DNA from: Thermoflexus hugenholtzii JAD2
GTDB lineage: Bacteria; Chloroflexota; Anaerolineae; J036; Brachytrichaceae
Direction of reading: 5' to 3'
Assembly: GCA_945877855.1 (NCBI GenBank)
Contig: CAMDWA010000012.1
Span: forward strand, 1 to 48,991
DNA length: 48,991 nucleotides
Below, piece after piece: positions 16,928 to 25,903 of the stretch. A program made the position numbers and the translations under genes. The notes below the pieces were generated by a model, which saw nothing but the letters and a program-made list of their open reading frames with translations, had not been told where the DNA came from and did no database searches. Every line of letters starts with the position of its first letter. Position 1 is the first letter of the stretch.

Positions 16928-17044
16928 CTAGCGCAAATTTCTAAAAGATGAAGGGCCGCTTTCACAATCCATCTCCCGCAGCTAGGCTGCGGGAAATGGA
17001 TCGTGAAAGCGGCAAAACTTTTCATCAACTCGGAATCTGCTCTG
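16928..17044. repeat. Hairpin element family, copy C (complete)
   Basis: Starts GCGCAAATTTCTAAAAG, contains GATGAAGGGCCG, a 28-bp stem with two mismatches (16955-16982 with 16986-17013, loop TAG), then CAAAACTTTTCATCAAC, CGGAATCTGCTCT. It ends 25 nt before the next ATG and so lies in that gene's 5' leader. Confidence 0.85.
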
Positions 17045-17068
17045 TGCCTTGCCGATCGGAGAAATACC

Positions 17069-18256
17069 ATGCCTATTCCTTATCTCATTACCACTTTACT
17101 TTATATTGTTGTTGCGCTTTTAAGCGCAGTCGATGTCTCGCTGATCAGCCTAAATTTTTTAAACGTGTTTGTGGCATTACGCTGGATGCGTGTGCATTTT
17201 GTCACACTTGGGGTGCTGTCTCAGATGTTATTTGGGGTATTACCCAATTTAGTGGCATCGGTCTCAAATAAACCGCGCCCGGCGATGCGCTGGGATATTT
17301 GGCTGTTAGTCAATGCCGGGCTAGTTACGCTGGTGGCTGGGTTTGCAGGCATGACTCAAATCATGATCTTCACTGGCGGTACGCTTATTTTTATTGCGGC
17401 AAGTTTGTTGTTGCTGCAATTATGGGGGGTACGCGGGGGCGATGCGCCCATTAGCCTAAAGTTTTATCTGACTGGTGTTGCCTATTTGCTGGTGGGCATC
17501 CTCCTTGGCACAGGTTTATTTTTAAATTGGAGCAGCGCTTTATATGTGCAAACCCCACTCGAAGCACATATCCATGCCAATGCATGGGGCTTTATGTCGC
17601 TTACTTTTGCGGGGTTGCTGGTCGATATCGTGCCGCTCATTACGGGTCGGCAACTCGACTCACCCCAAAACATCACTCGCATCTATTGGGGCATGACCTT
17701 GGGCGCATTTGGGCTGGTGCTTGGGCCTTGGTTGGGTGGCAGCATCCCTCCCACTGTCATTGGCTTGGTGTTGCATATTTCGGCCACCATTTGGCTCTTA
17801 ATTCAAACCATTAGCGCATTTAAGCGCAGCGACAAACTAAAAAGCCCGGGCGCATCTCATTTAATTGGCTCGTATATCTGGATCTTAGCGCCCATCATGA
17901 TGGCCCCCTTTATTATGCTTGGCATCTTACAAGCGGGGCCAATTGAGTCTACCGCGCCACAAGCCCTCATTTATGGCTGGGCGCTGCAATTTGGCATCGC
18001 GCTCATCCCCTATCTGGCACGCAAATTCTTCATCGGGCAAATCAACCCGCCGCTAGGTGGCAATTGGTTTAGTGTCGCCGCCATGACGCTAGGCAGCGTG
18101 TTGGTCTGGCTGAGTATTTTCATTACCCCGTATCATGGTCTTTTATATGGGGCTGGGTTTGCGCTCTATGCGTTGGCGCTCATTCCCCCTTTACAAGACC
18201 TTTTGCAAACCGTAGCGCATGGTTTGCAAAAGGTTGATTTGGCAATGAAGGGTTAA
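17069..18256 (+). CDS. Haem-copper-oxidase-like multi-pass membrane protein
   Basis: 395 residues with about 12 hydrophobic membrane segments. Histidines lie in helix contexts typical of haem-copper oxidase subunit I relatives: RVHFVTLGVLSQMLFG, EAHIHANAWGFMSL, GLVLHISATIWL and ITPYHGLLYG. Proteins of this look are annotated as cytochrome-c/quinol oxidase subunit I-like or NnrS-like and may bind haem, but the copper-ligand set of a true oxidase is not evident. Start chosen at ATG 17069 because GGAG lies at 17058-17061; the frame continues upstream into hairpin element C. The upstream Crp/Fnr gene may control it. Function is uncertain. Confidence 0.65.
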   Translation: MPIPYLITTLLYIVVALLSAVDVSLISLNFLNVFVALRWMRVHFVTLGVLSQMLFGVLPNLVASVSNKPRPAMRWDIWLLVNAGLVTLVAGFAGMTQIMIFTGGTLIFIAASLLLLQLWGVRGGDAPISLKFYLTGVAYLLVGILLGTGLFLNWSSALYVQTPLEAHIHANAWGFMSLTFAGLLVDIVPLITGRQLDSPQNITRIYWGMTLGAFGLVLGPWLGGSIPPTVIGLVLHISATIWLLIQTISAFKRSDKLKSPGASHLIGSYIWILAPIMMAPFIMLGILQAGPIESTAPQALIYGWALQFGIALIPYLARKFFIGQINPPLGGNWFSVAAMTLGSVLVWLSIFITPYHGLLYGAGFALYALALIPPLQDLLQTVAHGLQKVDLAMKG

Positions 18257-18317
18257 TAGAGAAACAAATTAAACATCACACATTTACGATAAAGGCGAAT
18301 CGCAGATACCGCAGCCA

Positions 18318-18420
18318 TTAGAAATGGCGCGCTGGGCATACGAAGACCGCCTTCGCGGTCTAAGTCCTTAGACCGCGAAGGCGGTCTTTGTGTGCTCAGC
18401 GCGGGATTTTAATCCCCGCG
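18318..18420. terminator. Long nested hairpin between convergent genes
   Basis: A perfect 22-bp stem (18343-18364 with 18367-18388, 2-nt loop) is flanked by outer imperfect arms (ATTAGAAATGGCGCGCTGGG against CTCAGCGCGGGATTTTAAT). A second small hairpin (CGCGGGATT/AATCCCCGCG) lies at 18401-18420. It sits between the convergent 17069 gene and the large secreted-protein gene. It may be both terminator and dispersed repeat. Confidence 0.65.
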
Positions 18421-18425
18421 TTGAG

Positions 18426-21400
18426 CTACTTCCAAATCTCGACAAAATTCAGCTTGTTATTCATCGCGCCCGGCGCATTCGTCAGCGTCAATTTGCCATC
18501 AGTCACATTCACCGTCGCCGTGCCCTCTAGCCAATAATTGCCCACAGTCGGTGTGCCGCTGATCACCAGCGTGCCTTCGACATTCGTGGCATAAGTGCCA
18601 AAGGTATTGATGGCATCGCCCGACACCACCCGCACCTTATAGCTCCCATTCGGCACCGCAATATCCCACGCGAAATTACTGCTGTTCCAAAAAATCCACG
18701 CAAAGGTATCGTAACGTTGATCGGGCGAATTGACAGCATTGCGGTCACGAAAATAGGGATTAGTGATATTCCAACCATAATAAAAGCCATTGCCGCGATA
18801 GCCAAACATCGCGCCCGAATCGATCAGATAGCCATTGGGCAGCGCCGCCGTAGCCGTGACCGGCTGAAAGTTGATAAAGGCATAGGGTTGCCATGTTTTG
18901 GTTGCCGTTGGTGTTGGGGTTTGGGTGGGGGTTAATGTTGGTAACGGTGTGCCGACGGGCGGCGCATTGCAAAAACCATTGGCCTTAAATAGGTTTACAC
19001 TGCCCATATAAGACGCATACACACAACCATTTGGGGCTGTCAGAATCGGCATCGGGTGTACACCAACGGGCATACCGCTGGTTACGGCCTGCCACGTTGC
19101 CCCGTTGTTAACCGAGCGCTGGGCAAAACCAGTTCGGCTACCGGCAAACATCGTCCCATCGGGGGCAGTTGCCAGCGAATAATAACTTTCCCACGAGATC
19201 AAACCAGTGTTGCCACCTGCAACCAAGGTCCAATTGTCACCCACATCAGGTGACCGCCACATCCCATGCACCGTTCCAGCAAACACCTCGCCTTGGGCAT
19301 TAAAAGTTAGGCCAATGAGATTACCGCCAGCCAAACCATTAGAGGCCGCTAATGACCAGGTGAGGCCGTAATCATAACTGCGCCACAGGCCGGGCAACTC
19401 TGGCCCAGCAATAATTAGGCCAGGTTGGGTTTTGCTTTCGGCAAATGAGAACATCGCACCCAACGTATTCACATAACCCGTAGGCACATGCCAATTCAAC
19501 CCAGCATCAGTGGATACCCATAATCCACCATATTTACCCCCAATCAACAAATTTCCATTGCTGGTTTCTAAGGCACTATAGCCAATTTGGTTAATATTGT
19601 TAATTTGTTTAATTTGGGTCCAACTATCGCCATGATTGGTCGAAAGCCACACCTTTCCGCAACTATTGCAAATCAGGATCATTCTGCCATTCGGCATAAC
19701 AATTGGAGCAGTGATGCTGATCGCCGAACCTGTGCCTGCAATCAAATTCCCAGTAGCGCGATGCACCGCAAGACTTTGCACATACATCTGCCCCAACCCA
19801 TTATTCACTTGGGTCCACGTATTGCCACCATCGGTGCTGCGCGATACCCCGCCGCCCAATGTGCCAATATACATATAACCCGCCGGGTCAAATGCCATCG
19901 AGCGAATTTGCAAACTGCCACTTGGCACGCTGCTGCCTACGATATTCCAAAAATTACCCCCCGGCAACGCGGTGGCGGTGGCGGCTTGGGTAGCAATGGC
20001 CGTAGCCGTAGCGCTAGAAACTGAGGTTGGGCTAGGGCTGGGGCTAATATTCGGTGTCGCTGTTGGAGTTGGGGTGTGAGTAGCGGGTGGCAACGCTGTT
20101 GCGGTGGGTGTGTTGGCGGTGGTTTTCCAATAGGCCAACAAATCAATCAGCGCTTGTGGCACATTTTGTGGCTCAGGTTTGCCAGCCTGATCAACATCAT
20201 TAATACCGTGACACGCCGCACACGTGCGCACCTCGCCCGGCGCAAAACTCAGCCAATAACGCTCGCGCACCACTGGCGTGCCTTGGGCATCGGTGGTTTG
20301 CCAGCTTAGGGCGCGGTTAGCAGGCACAAAGGCCGCGGCAGAGCCATCGGCGGCAATTTGCACTGCCCCACTAATGGGCGCGGTCGTAGTCGGGTTATAG
20401 GCCACCGCTGCTGAGTCATGCAGCTCATTGGCCAGCACACGCCGTCCATTGTTGCGCGGGGCAACCCCCGCGCCCTGAAACCCCAAACCGCGAATCAAAT
20501 CGCCCTGTAAAATTTGCAAAAAGGCGATGTCATAAATCTTGCCGCCCGCCCCTATGCTTTGGGTTCCGGTCACACCTGCACCCGCCACCCGCAGGTTAAA
20601 CGGTTGTTGGCGGTCGGCATTATCGCGGCTGGTGGTGTTGCGGCTCACCACCAAGGCCAAATTATTTTGCTGCAAAAAGGCTTGAAACGCCAGCGGGTCA
20701 ACCCCAGTTTGGGCAAAGGCTTGTTGTTCGGGGGTTTTAATTTGTGCGCTTAGGGTGGCGGGGATGGAGCGCGGGCGCACCTCGGTCGGTTGTAATTCCC
20801 ACATCAACCCCGAATAACTAAACATGCCGCCGCTGGTCGGGTAATTAAATGTTTTACTAATGCCAGCCGTCAACATCACCCCATCAACCCAAGTGCCGCC
20901 CGATTGCATGAGGGTCTTTAAGCGAAAATCGTACGCCGAAATGGTCTGATGCGAAAATTCGATACCTTGATAAGGGCTGTGTGATGCGATCAAGCTGCCA
21001 TCGCTCAGCGGCAAGGGGTCGCGGTAATGCCCGCTATTGCCCACTACCCCCGGCTGGCTGCTGGCTGTGTTGGGGTGTGTCACATAAGTCAGTTTGACCA
21101 AATCGGCATTCATATTAAGCGGCGCGGTCATGCTGACAATTTGGCCGCTGTTATGGGTGCCAAATTCTTGCGCGTTTACGCCATAATAAGTGCCGGGCCG
21201 CAATGGGTCTTCTTTGATCTGGGCAAAACTCTCGCGAATGAGGTTTTGATTTTTGCTGCCGCCGCCAGCAAAGGTATAAATTAAGTTGGGGTCATTTTTA
21301 AACACGGCTGGATTAAACGAGCCGCCCAATTCTTGCCGCCCCAAATGGTTGAGGGTTTCTAGCTCGCTGCCATCCTCATTCATTTGCCAAGGAAAAAATT

Positions 21401-22385
21401 GTTGAAACTCGGTGCCACCAGCCAAATTTGTGCCCGCCAATAAATCGCTACGCACGGCGCGTGGTTCAGGGAAAATTTCGCGTTGGCTGCTAATCGGCAC
21501 ACTGCCTGCCAATTCACTCGAATAATTGAAGCCACAATTCCCCACATATTTGGCAGCGCTGCAAGTGGTCAAATCTTTAACCCCAGCCAGCCAATCATTA
21601 TCCACCTGTTGATCCCGTTTTAGGTGATCCCATCGGGCAAACACCACCCGCCCAAAACTATCGACTATTGGGTGAAACGAACCCGAAGGTGAATGTTCTA
21701 AATGCTTGGGCGAACCGCCATTCGGGTCAAGCCGCCATAATCCTGTATTAGCCGCCGCCGCTTCATATTCATCTAATTGCGGGTATAAATGGGCTTGTCC
21801 GCCCAATGGCGCATCGCTGGCATAAATAATGCGGCCTTGCGTGTCATAAGTCGGCATCACATTGTTATAGCTGCTGGCCTGATGTGGCACTTTGTTGATG
21901 ATGGGTATGCCGTTGGGTGTAGCGAAACCCATTATTTCATAAAGTTGCCAACGGGTGCTACTGCCGCCCTCAACCAACATGCTAAACACAGCTTTTTGCC
22001 CATTCCAATGCACACTCGGGTCGCGCACCTCGATTGCGCCCACCCCTTGCAGCCCACTCGCGATGCCAAAACCGGCCGCCTGCGTCAAATTTTTCAGCGT
22101 GCCATCGGTATAACGAATCCACAAATCGCCGCCACGCCCAGCGTGGTAAGCATCGGGCAAATGATTGCCAAAAGTCGAGTTAATCGTAACAAAATCTTCG
22201 CCAATCGGTGGCTGGGTGACAAACATAATTGGGTAAGGCGTGTTTGGGCCAACGGTAGCGATGTCAACTTGTTCAACGGTGTCTATGGTCTCGTCGTTGG
22301 CCGTAATGGCAAATGGGGTATGGAGTAACCCCAACGTTAATGCCCCAACCAATAAGGTCTTTAATGTGTGTAAGTGCTGTTTCAT
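18426..22385 (-). CDS. Secreted HzsA-like c-type haem protein fused to Asp-box propeller and carbohydrate-binding-like domain
   Basis: 1,319 residues from ATG 22385, preceded by AAGGAAG. After a signal peptide (MKQHLHTLKTLLVGALTLGL), residues about 40-740 resemble the hydrazine synthase alpha-subunit-related family: VTQPPIGEDF, GGDLWIRYTDGTLKNLT, RDPSVHWNGQKAVFSM, GRVVFARWDHLKRDQQ, with a covalent haem motif CAACH at 722-726. A Thr/Pro linker (about 747-800) leads to a sortilin/BNR-type propeller (about 805-1150) with Asp-box repeats such as STDGGNTW, STNHGDSW and STDAGLNW. A second TP linker precedes a malectin/galactose-binding-like C-terminal domain (about 1175-1319, FAWDIAVPNGSYKVRVVSGD). 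Role unknown; hydrazine synthesis should not be inferred, since the family is far broader than anammox bacteria. Confidence 0.72.
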   Translation of the reverse strand: MKQHLHTLKTLLVGALTLGLLHTPFAITANDETIDTVEQVDIATVGPNTPYPIMFVTQPPIGEDFVTINSTFGNHLPDAYHAGRGGDLWIRYTDGTLKNLTQAAGFGIASGLQGVGAIEVRDPSVHWNGQKAVFSMLVEGGSSTRWQLYEIMGFATPNGIPIINKVPHQASSYNNVMPTYDTQGRIIYASDAPLGGQAHLYPQLDEYEAAAANTGLWRLDPNGGSPKHLEHSPSGSFHPIVDSFGRVVFARWDHLKRDQQVDNDWLAGVKDLTTCSAAKYVGNCGFNYSSELAGSVPISSQREIFPEPRAVRSDLLAGTNLAGGTEFQQFFPWQMNEDGSELETLNHLGRQELGGSFNPAVFKNDPNLIYTFAGGGSKNQNLIRESFAQIKEDPLRPGTYYGVNAQEFGTHNSGQIVSMTAPLNMNADLVKLTYVTHPNTASSQPGVVGNSGHYRDPLPLSDGSLIASHSPYQGIEFSHQTISAYDFRLKTLMQSGGTWVDGVMLTAGISKTFNYPTSGGMFSYSGLMWELQPTEVRPRSIPATLSAQIKTPEQQAFAQTGVDPLAFQAFLQQNNLALVVSRNTTSRDNADRQQPFNLRVAGAGVTGTQSIGAGGKIYDIAFLQILQGDLIRGLGFQGAGVAPRNNGRRVLANELHDSAAVAYNPTTTAPISGAVQIAADGSAAAFVPANRALSWQTTDAQGTPVVRERYWLSFAPGEVRTCAACHGINDVDQAGKPEPQNVPQALIDLLAYWKTTANTPTATALPPATHTPTPTATPNISPSPSPTSVSSATATAIATQAATATALPGGNFWNIVGSSVPSGSLQIRSMAFDPAGYMYIGTLGGGVSRSTDGGNTWTQVNNGLGQMYVQSLAVHRATGNLIAGTGSAISITAPIVMPNGRMILICNSCGKVWLSTNHGDSWTQIKQINNINQIGYSALETSNGNLLIGGKYGGLWVSTDAGLNWHVPTGYVNTLGAMFSFAESKTQPGLIIAGPELPGLWRSYDYGLTWSLAASNGLAGGNLIGLTFNAQGEVFAGTVHGMWRSPDVGDNWTLVAGGNTGLISWESYYSLATAPDGTMFAGSRTGFAQRSVNNGATWQAVTSGMPVGVHPMPILTAPNGCVYASYMGSVNLFKANGFCNAPPVGTPLPTLTPTQTPTPTATKTWQPYAFINFQPVTATAALPNGYLIDSGAMFGYRGNGFYYGWNITNPYFRDRNAVNSPDQRYDTFAWIFWNSSNFAWDIAVPNGSYKVRVVSGDAINTFGTYATNVEGTLVISGTPTVGNYWLEGTATVNVTDGKLTLTNAPGAMNNKLNFVEIWK

Positions 22386-22501
22386 AAGTGATCTTCCTTG
22401 CCTCGTTATCTTGTGGATGAGAGGATAAGGGCGATCACAGGACATAGTGTTCCAAAAAATGCTAAAGTTGTTTCACATTAAGCTATTCAAGAAAAAAATA
22501 A

Positions 22502-22532
22502 AAAACCTTTCATCAACTCAGAGTCTGCTCTA
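22502..22532. repeat. Hairpin element family, copy E (right end only)
   Basis: AAAACCTTTCATCAACTC then AGAGTCTGCTCTA matches the right end of copies C and D. The left end and stem are absent. Confidence 0.7.
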
Positions 22533-22544
22533 TTTAGATAAAAC

Positions 22545-22605
22545 AAGAGGCATTTCCCGTTTTGTGGGACCCTTGGTAATAGGATTTATTTGCTGTTAGC
22601 CTCTT
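22545..22605 (-). ncRNA. Structured motif, copy 2 (conserved TAACAGCAA)
   Basis: Read on the minus strand: AAGAGGC, TAACAGCAA, a variable inner part with a CCC/GGG hairpin, then GCCTCTT. The outer 7-bp stem pairs and differs from the second copy by a compensating A-T to G-C change. It lies about 160 nt upstream of the large secreted gene, on its coding strand. Confidence 0.4.
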
Positions 22606-22682
22606 TTATTTTGCCTAATTTGCCCACCTTAACACAATGCAAGGGCAGAAAAGGCAAGACTGTTGATAAAATTTGAAAGGAC

Positions 22683-22732
22683 AAGGGGCCTGTTTTTTCT
22701 TAGGGAAAGAAGAAAATTGCTGTTAGCCCCTT
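22683..22732 (-). ncRNA. Structured motif, copy 1 (conserved TAACAGCAA)
   Basis: Read on the minus strand: AAGGGGC, TAACAGCAA, an inner TTTTCTT/AAGAAAA hairpin, then GCCCCTT. Same design as the 22545-22605 copy with a covarying outer stem. Confidence 0.4.
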
Positions 22733-22779
22733 CATTATTAATTATATACTGCGGTAAACAAAACTCACTTTCACTCATC

Positions 22780-22940
22780 AGGCTGTTCAAAAGTCGCCTC
22801 GTCATTCCCTCGAAAGAGGGAATCCATAACGTGACAAGCACAAGTTGAGTGGCTTTGCTCTATTTTTTGCAGGCCTCGTTATGGATCTCCGCTTTCGCGA
22901 AGATGACAAGGTGAGCGTAATGCTGACTTTTGAACAGCCT
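22780..22940. mobile_element. MITE-like element with 16-bp terminal inverted repeats
   Basis: AGGCTGTTCAAAAGTC at 22780-22795 is repeated inverted at 22925-22940. The element is flanked by the direct repeat ACTTTCACTCAT (22767-22778 and 22942-22953), which looks like a target-site duplication. Inside are a small CATTCCCTC/GAGGGAATCC hairpin and a GGATCTCCGC part, with no ORF. About 161 bp, non-autonomous. Confidence 0.65.
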
Positions 22941-22954
22941 TACTTTCACTCATT

Positions 22955-22993
22955 CGCTATGCCAGTTCAAGCTGATCTTGAGCTAGCATAGCG
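22955..22993. terminator. Hairpin with T-run after the DUF2828 gene
   Basis: CGCTATGCCAGTTCAAG (22955-22971) pairs with 22977-22993 over 17 bp with two mismatches, and a run of seven T follows at about 23004-23010. Its T-run faces the plus strand, while the adjacent gene runs on the minus strand, so it may act in either direction or be a repeat. Confidence 0.45.
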
Positions 22994-23012
22994 AATACAA
23001 CACTTTTTTTGT

Positions 23013-24463
23013 TTAAACTTGGCTCAACACTTCGCGCACGCGATCATAACGCGGCGATTCGAGCTTGCGCAACATCAGCTTATACGGCGAGACCAGCTCG
23101 CCCGTCAACAATGTCTCCATCAGCGCTGGGCTAAAGCCAGAAGCTAAAGCCGTTCCACTTTGGTCGCGCGTCACCGGTGTTTGTGGCTTGCGCGAGGCAA
23201 GATTCCAAAATACCAGCTTAGGCAAATCGTAACCCGCCGCTTGGTAGCGACGACGAATAGCCCCAAAGTTTGTGCCACCCTCGACACAGCTATCAAATTC
23301 CATATCTGAAAAAATAAAGATGATAGCCGGCATGTCAACGGCAGGAACTTGATGCTCCTGCGCGTGCGCCAAGATCAACTCGAACACGATGCGATCAAAT
23401 TGGTATTGGCAACCTCGCTATAACGATGAAAGATCTCCTTGGCTTCCTTGATCGTGCGATCCTTGATATCAATCCAGCATGGACGATTAGAGAAAGTAAG
23501 ACACAGACCACGAAAGGCCGAGGTATTTTGTCCCGCTAAATATGCGCCCATCGCATACGCCACATCACGCGCGGTCACTTTGCCACCCACCGGTTCACTC
23601 ATGCTACCAGAGGTGTCAATAATCGCCAGCGCGTTTTTCTCGCTCACGGCATATTTGGGCAACGACTGCCACAATGCTTGTGCATTTTGAGCTTGGCTCA
23701 CCCAAACCTCGTGCGGAAACAACGCCGATGCGTTCATTTTGGCCTTGCCCTCTTCAACCTTGAGCAAAAACTCAAGATAACGATCAGGGTCATGGCGGCC
23801 AAACGCATCGGCATACAATTTATTGGCGCGAGAAGGCACAGCCTCATAGGTGATGCTGGCCCAATCATGGGCCGACATTTTGCTTTCGACAATGTCAATC
23901 TTTTTGCGCAAGCCCACCAGCACACGGCGATATTCGGCTTCGCTCATACCCATTACCGCCATCATTTGCTTGGCCTTGGCCCGCGCCGCCACGCCGGCAT
24001 TTGGGCTGGGTAGCCATTTCGCCAACAGCGATGGCTTGTCAGCTTGCATGTCTTTGAGCAAGGCGCTCTTCAACACCGGCAAACTATCCTTAAACAACCA
24101 ATCATGCCGAATCAAGTCCTTCCAAGCACCATATTCGGGGATAAGCGGCAACAGCGCTGAATAGATGTGATGATGCCGCAACTTAACCTGCTGAAGACAT
24201 GTAAAAAACGAATCTTTTTCTTGCTGACCGCCGCGCACGTCGCGCAGGTAAAACATCGCCACAATCGCCAACCCACGATATTCGCCATAGGCCCCTCGAA
24301 ACAATCCTAAGACCTTCTCTTGGTCACCCCGTGAGGCGGCGGCGTGATAAAAAAAATCGAGCACCGCCGACTTGCTTGACGCATAGGTGTCGGCATTATT
24401 TTCGGTTTTTGTTTGGTTATTGACAAGATTTGCCAACTTTGCCGTAAATGTGTTCGTGCCCAT
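23013..24463 (-). pseudogene. DUF2828 / vWA-TROVE-like protein, interrupted by one frameshift
   Basis: Two adjoining frames together give one complete DUF2828 protein of about 480 residues: N-terminal TENNADTYASSKSAVLDFF, then AMFYLRDVRGGQQEKDSFF, LIPEYGAWKDLI, a von Willebrand A domain beginning with the metal-site motif DTSGSMSEPVGG, and the second half with FIFSDMEFDSCVEGG and KLVFWNLASRKPQTPV. The frame breaks near 23397-23399, where one base is missing from an A/T run. Reading the extra base restores NTNFDR-IVFELILAHAQ, as the family expects. The function of DUF2828 is unknown; the fold is related to the RNA-binding Ro60/TROVE proteins. It could be a true inactivation or a sequencing error in a homopolymer. 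The -10-like CATAAT is 7 nt before ATG 24463. Confidence 0.75.
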
Positions 24464-24470
24464 ATCATTT

Positions 24471-24476
24471 ATTATG
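24471..24476 (-). promoter_or_regulatory. Candidate -10 box for leaderless DUF2828 transcript
   Basis: CATAAT on the complement, 7 nt before ATG 24463, with no Shine-Dalgarno sequence. Confidence 0.4.
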
Positions 24477-24648
24477 CTATAAAAGTTCGATTTTGCGGGC
24501 AGTTTTTTGGGCTTGTCAAGTTTTTGTCAATCGTCGCTTTGATCGATCGCCAAGACAAATGGCACAAACTTTTACCCATTCTCATTCGGCGCTATCGATT
24601 TCAGAATGGGCGTGGTTTATGACACAACGGCTAAAATATCATCATCTC

Positions 24649-25797
24649 ATGAATATCTCCCACCTCACCCAATTGGCCTGCGCGATGATTCGCCTGCCGT
24701 CGCAAACCGGTCATGAACACGCCATCAGCGATTGGATGCACGACTGGTGCAAGACGACCGGCTTTGACGCGGTGCATCGCCTGCCCGTGCCCGAATCAGC
24801 AGACACGATTGTGGCGACGCTAGACAATGGCGCTGGCCCGGCCATGATGTTCAATTTTCATCTCGATACATTTTCGGTGCCCAATGGCTGGCAACGCGAC
24901 CCATACCAACCTTGGGTCGAGGGCAACCGGCTGTATGGCATGGGGGCGCACGATATGAAAGGCGGTGGCGCAGCGGTCTTAGCCGCCATCGAGACCTTGC
25001 TGGCCCAGCGTGACACATGGTGCGGGCAGCTGATTTTTGCCGCCACCACCGACGAAGAGAACTGGAGCCGCGGCGCTCATGCGGTCATTCAAAGCGGGTT
25101 GGCGGCGGGTGCAGCCTATTGCCTCATCCCCGAACCAACCTTGCCAGGCACCTTGCGGGTGGGTGCGCGTGGGCGGCATGTCATTCGGCTGCATTTTGTC
25201 GGGGTGCGGGCCAATGCCGCCTATAACGACAGTGGCATCAACCCCATCGCCGATGCCGCCAAGATCACCCACACCTTGTGCGGGGTGCATGGTATTGCGC
25301 TGGGGCAACATGCGCTCGACGCGACCGGCGGCACACTCAATGTGGTGGGCTTCAAGAGCGGCGGCACCGATATTTTGTGGCCCGAAACCGCCGATGTTTG
25401 GCTCGATCACTCATTGCCGCCCGGCCACACGGTCGAGCAAACGATTGACGGCATTCGTCAATTGATCGCGGACAGCGCCATTCGCGGGCGCTGCGAGGTG
25501 TATTGGAATGAGCGTCCTACTCCGGCCCCGCGCAGTTATGTCAACCCGCCAAATGAGTCATTCACCAACACCGTGAGTGCCTGTTTGGCGCAGGCCAGCG
25601 GGCGCGAGATTAGGCCTGTGTTGGGGCGCAGTGTGTGCGATGCCAATCATTTTCATGCCTTCGGCGGCATTCCCAGCATCGTGTGTGGCCCCAGTGGCGG
25701 CAACACCTGCGAGGCCAACGAATGGGTTGACCTCGATTCGATGTTGGCGGTGGCGCAAACCTATGTGGCGGCAACGCAGCGTTTGTTGGTTGGGTAA
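24649..25797 (+). CDS. M20-family metallopeptidase (ArgE/DapE-like deacylase)
   Basis: About 382 residues from ATG 24649 (an in-frame ATG at 24619 is an alternative). A di-zinc hydrolase: the HxD motif H71/D73 in NFHLDTF, bridging aspartate D102 in GAHDMKGGG, catalytic/ligand glutamates E136 and E137 in TTDEENWS, PEPT, and the late histidine in ANHFHAFGGIPSIVCGPSG. The lid (dimerisation) domain lies at about 170-280. Relatives remove acyl groups from amino acids or cut small peptides; the exact substrate cannot be told. It is divergent from the DUF2828 gene with a short promoter region between. Confidence 0.85.
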   Translation: MNISHLTQLACAMIRLPSQTGHEHAISDWMHDWCKTTGFDAVHRLPVPESADTIVATLDNGAGPAMMFNFHLDTFSVPNGWQRDPYQPWVEGNRLYGMGAHDMKGGGAAVLAAIETLLAQRDTWCGQLIFAATTDEENWSRGAHAVIQSGLAAGAAYCLIPEPTLPGTLRVGARGRHVIRLHFVGVRANAAYNDSGINPIADAAKITHTLCGVHGIALGQHALDATGGTLNVVGFKSGGTDILWPETADVWLDHSLPPGHTVEQTIDGIRQLIADSAIRGRCEVYWNERPTPAPRSYVNPPNESFTNTVSACLAQASGREIRPVLGRSVCDANHFHAFGGIPSIVCGPSGGNTCEANEWVDLDSMLAVAQTYVAATQRLLVG

Positions 25798-25888
25798 ATA
25801 TAGGACTTTCGCAAGATTTGACTTTCGCCAAAATCGGCCAGCTTTACACACGACCAAAGCGAATCCATGCCACCTCTAAAAAATCCGG

Positions 25889-25894
25889 CATAAT
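25889..25894 (+). promoter_or_regulatory. Candidate -10 box for leaderless transcript of the 25904 gene
   Basis: CATAAT ends 9 nt before ATG 25904; no Shine-Dalgarno sequence between. Confidence 0.35.
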
Positions 25895-25903
25895 TTATGT
25901 CAC

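Larger units (their letters stand above)
22386..23012. other. 627-bp gene-free region with several structured repeats
   Basis: No coding gene is supported here. It holds the upstream region of the large secreted gene, half of hairpin element E (22502-22532), two related structured motifs (22545-22605 and 22683-22732), an inverted-repeat element with flanking direct repeats (22780-22940) and a strong hairpin (22955-22993) at the end of the DUF2828 gene. Short open frames in it overlap these repeats. Confidence 0.7.

Noticed and set aside
18426-22385. Evidence for anammox hydrazine synthesis
   Set aside because: Only an HzsA-like domain is present, without HzsB/C or other anammox genes; the related family is widespread.
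22683-22732. Possible integron attC site (GTTAGCC and inverted ends)
   Set aside because: The core does not fit GTTRRRY/RYYYAAC, there is no gene cassette beside it and no integrase in the window.
22629-22848. Two small frames upstream of the DUF2828 gene end
   Set aside because: They run through repeat elements in both directions and show no coding character.
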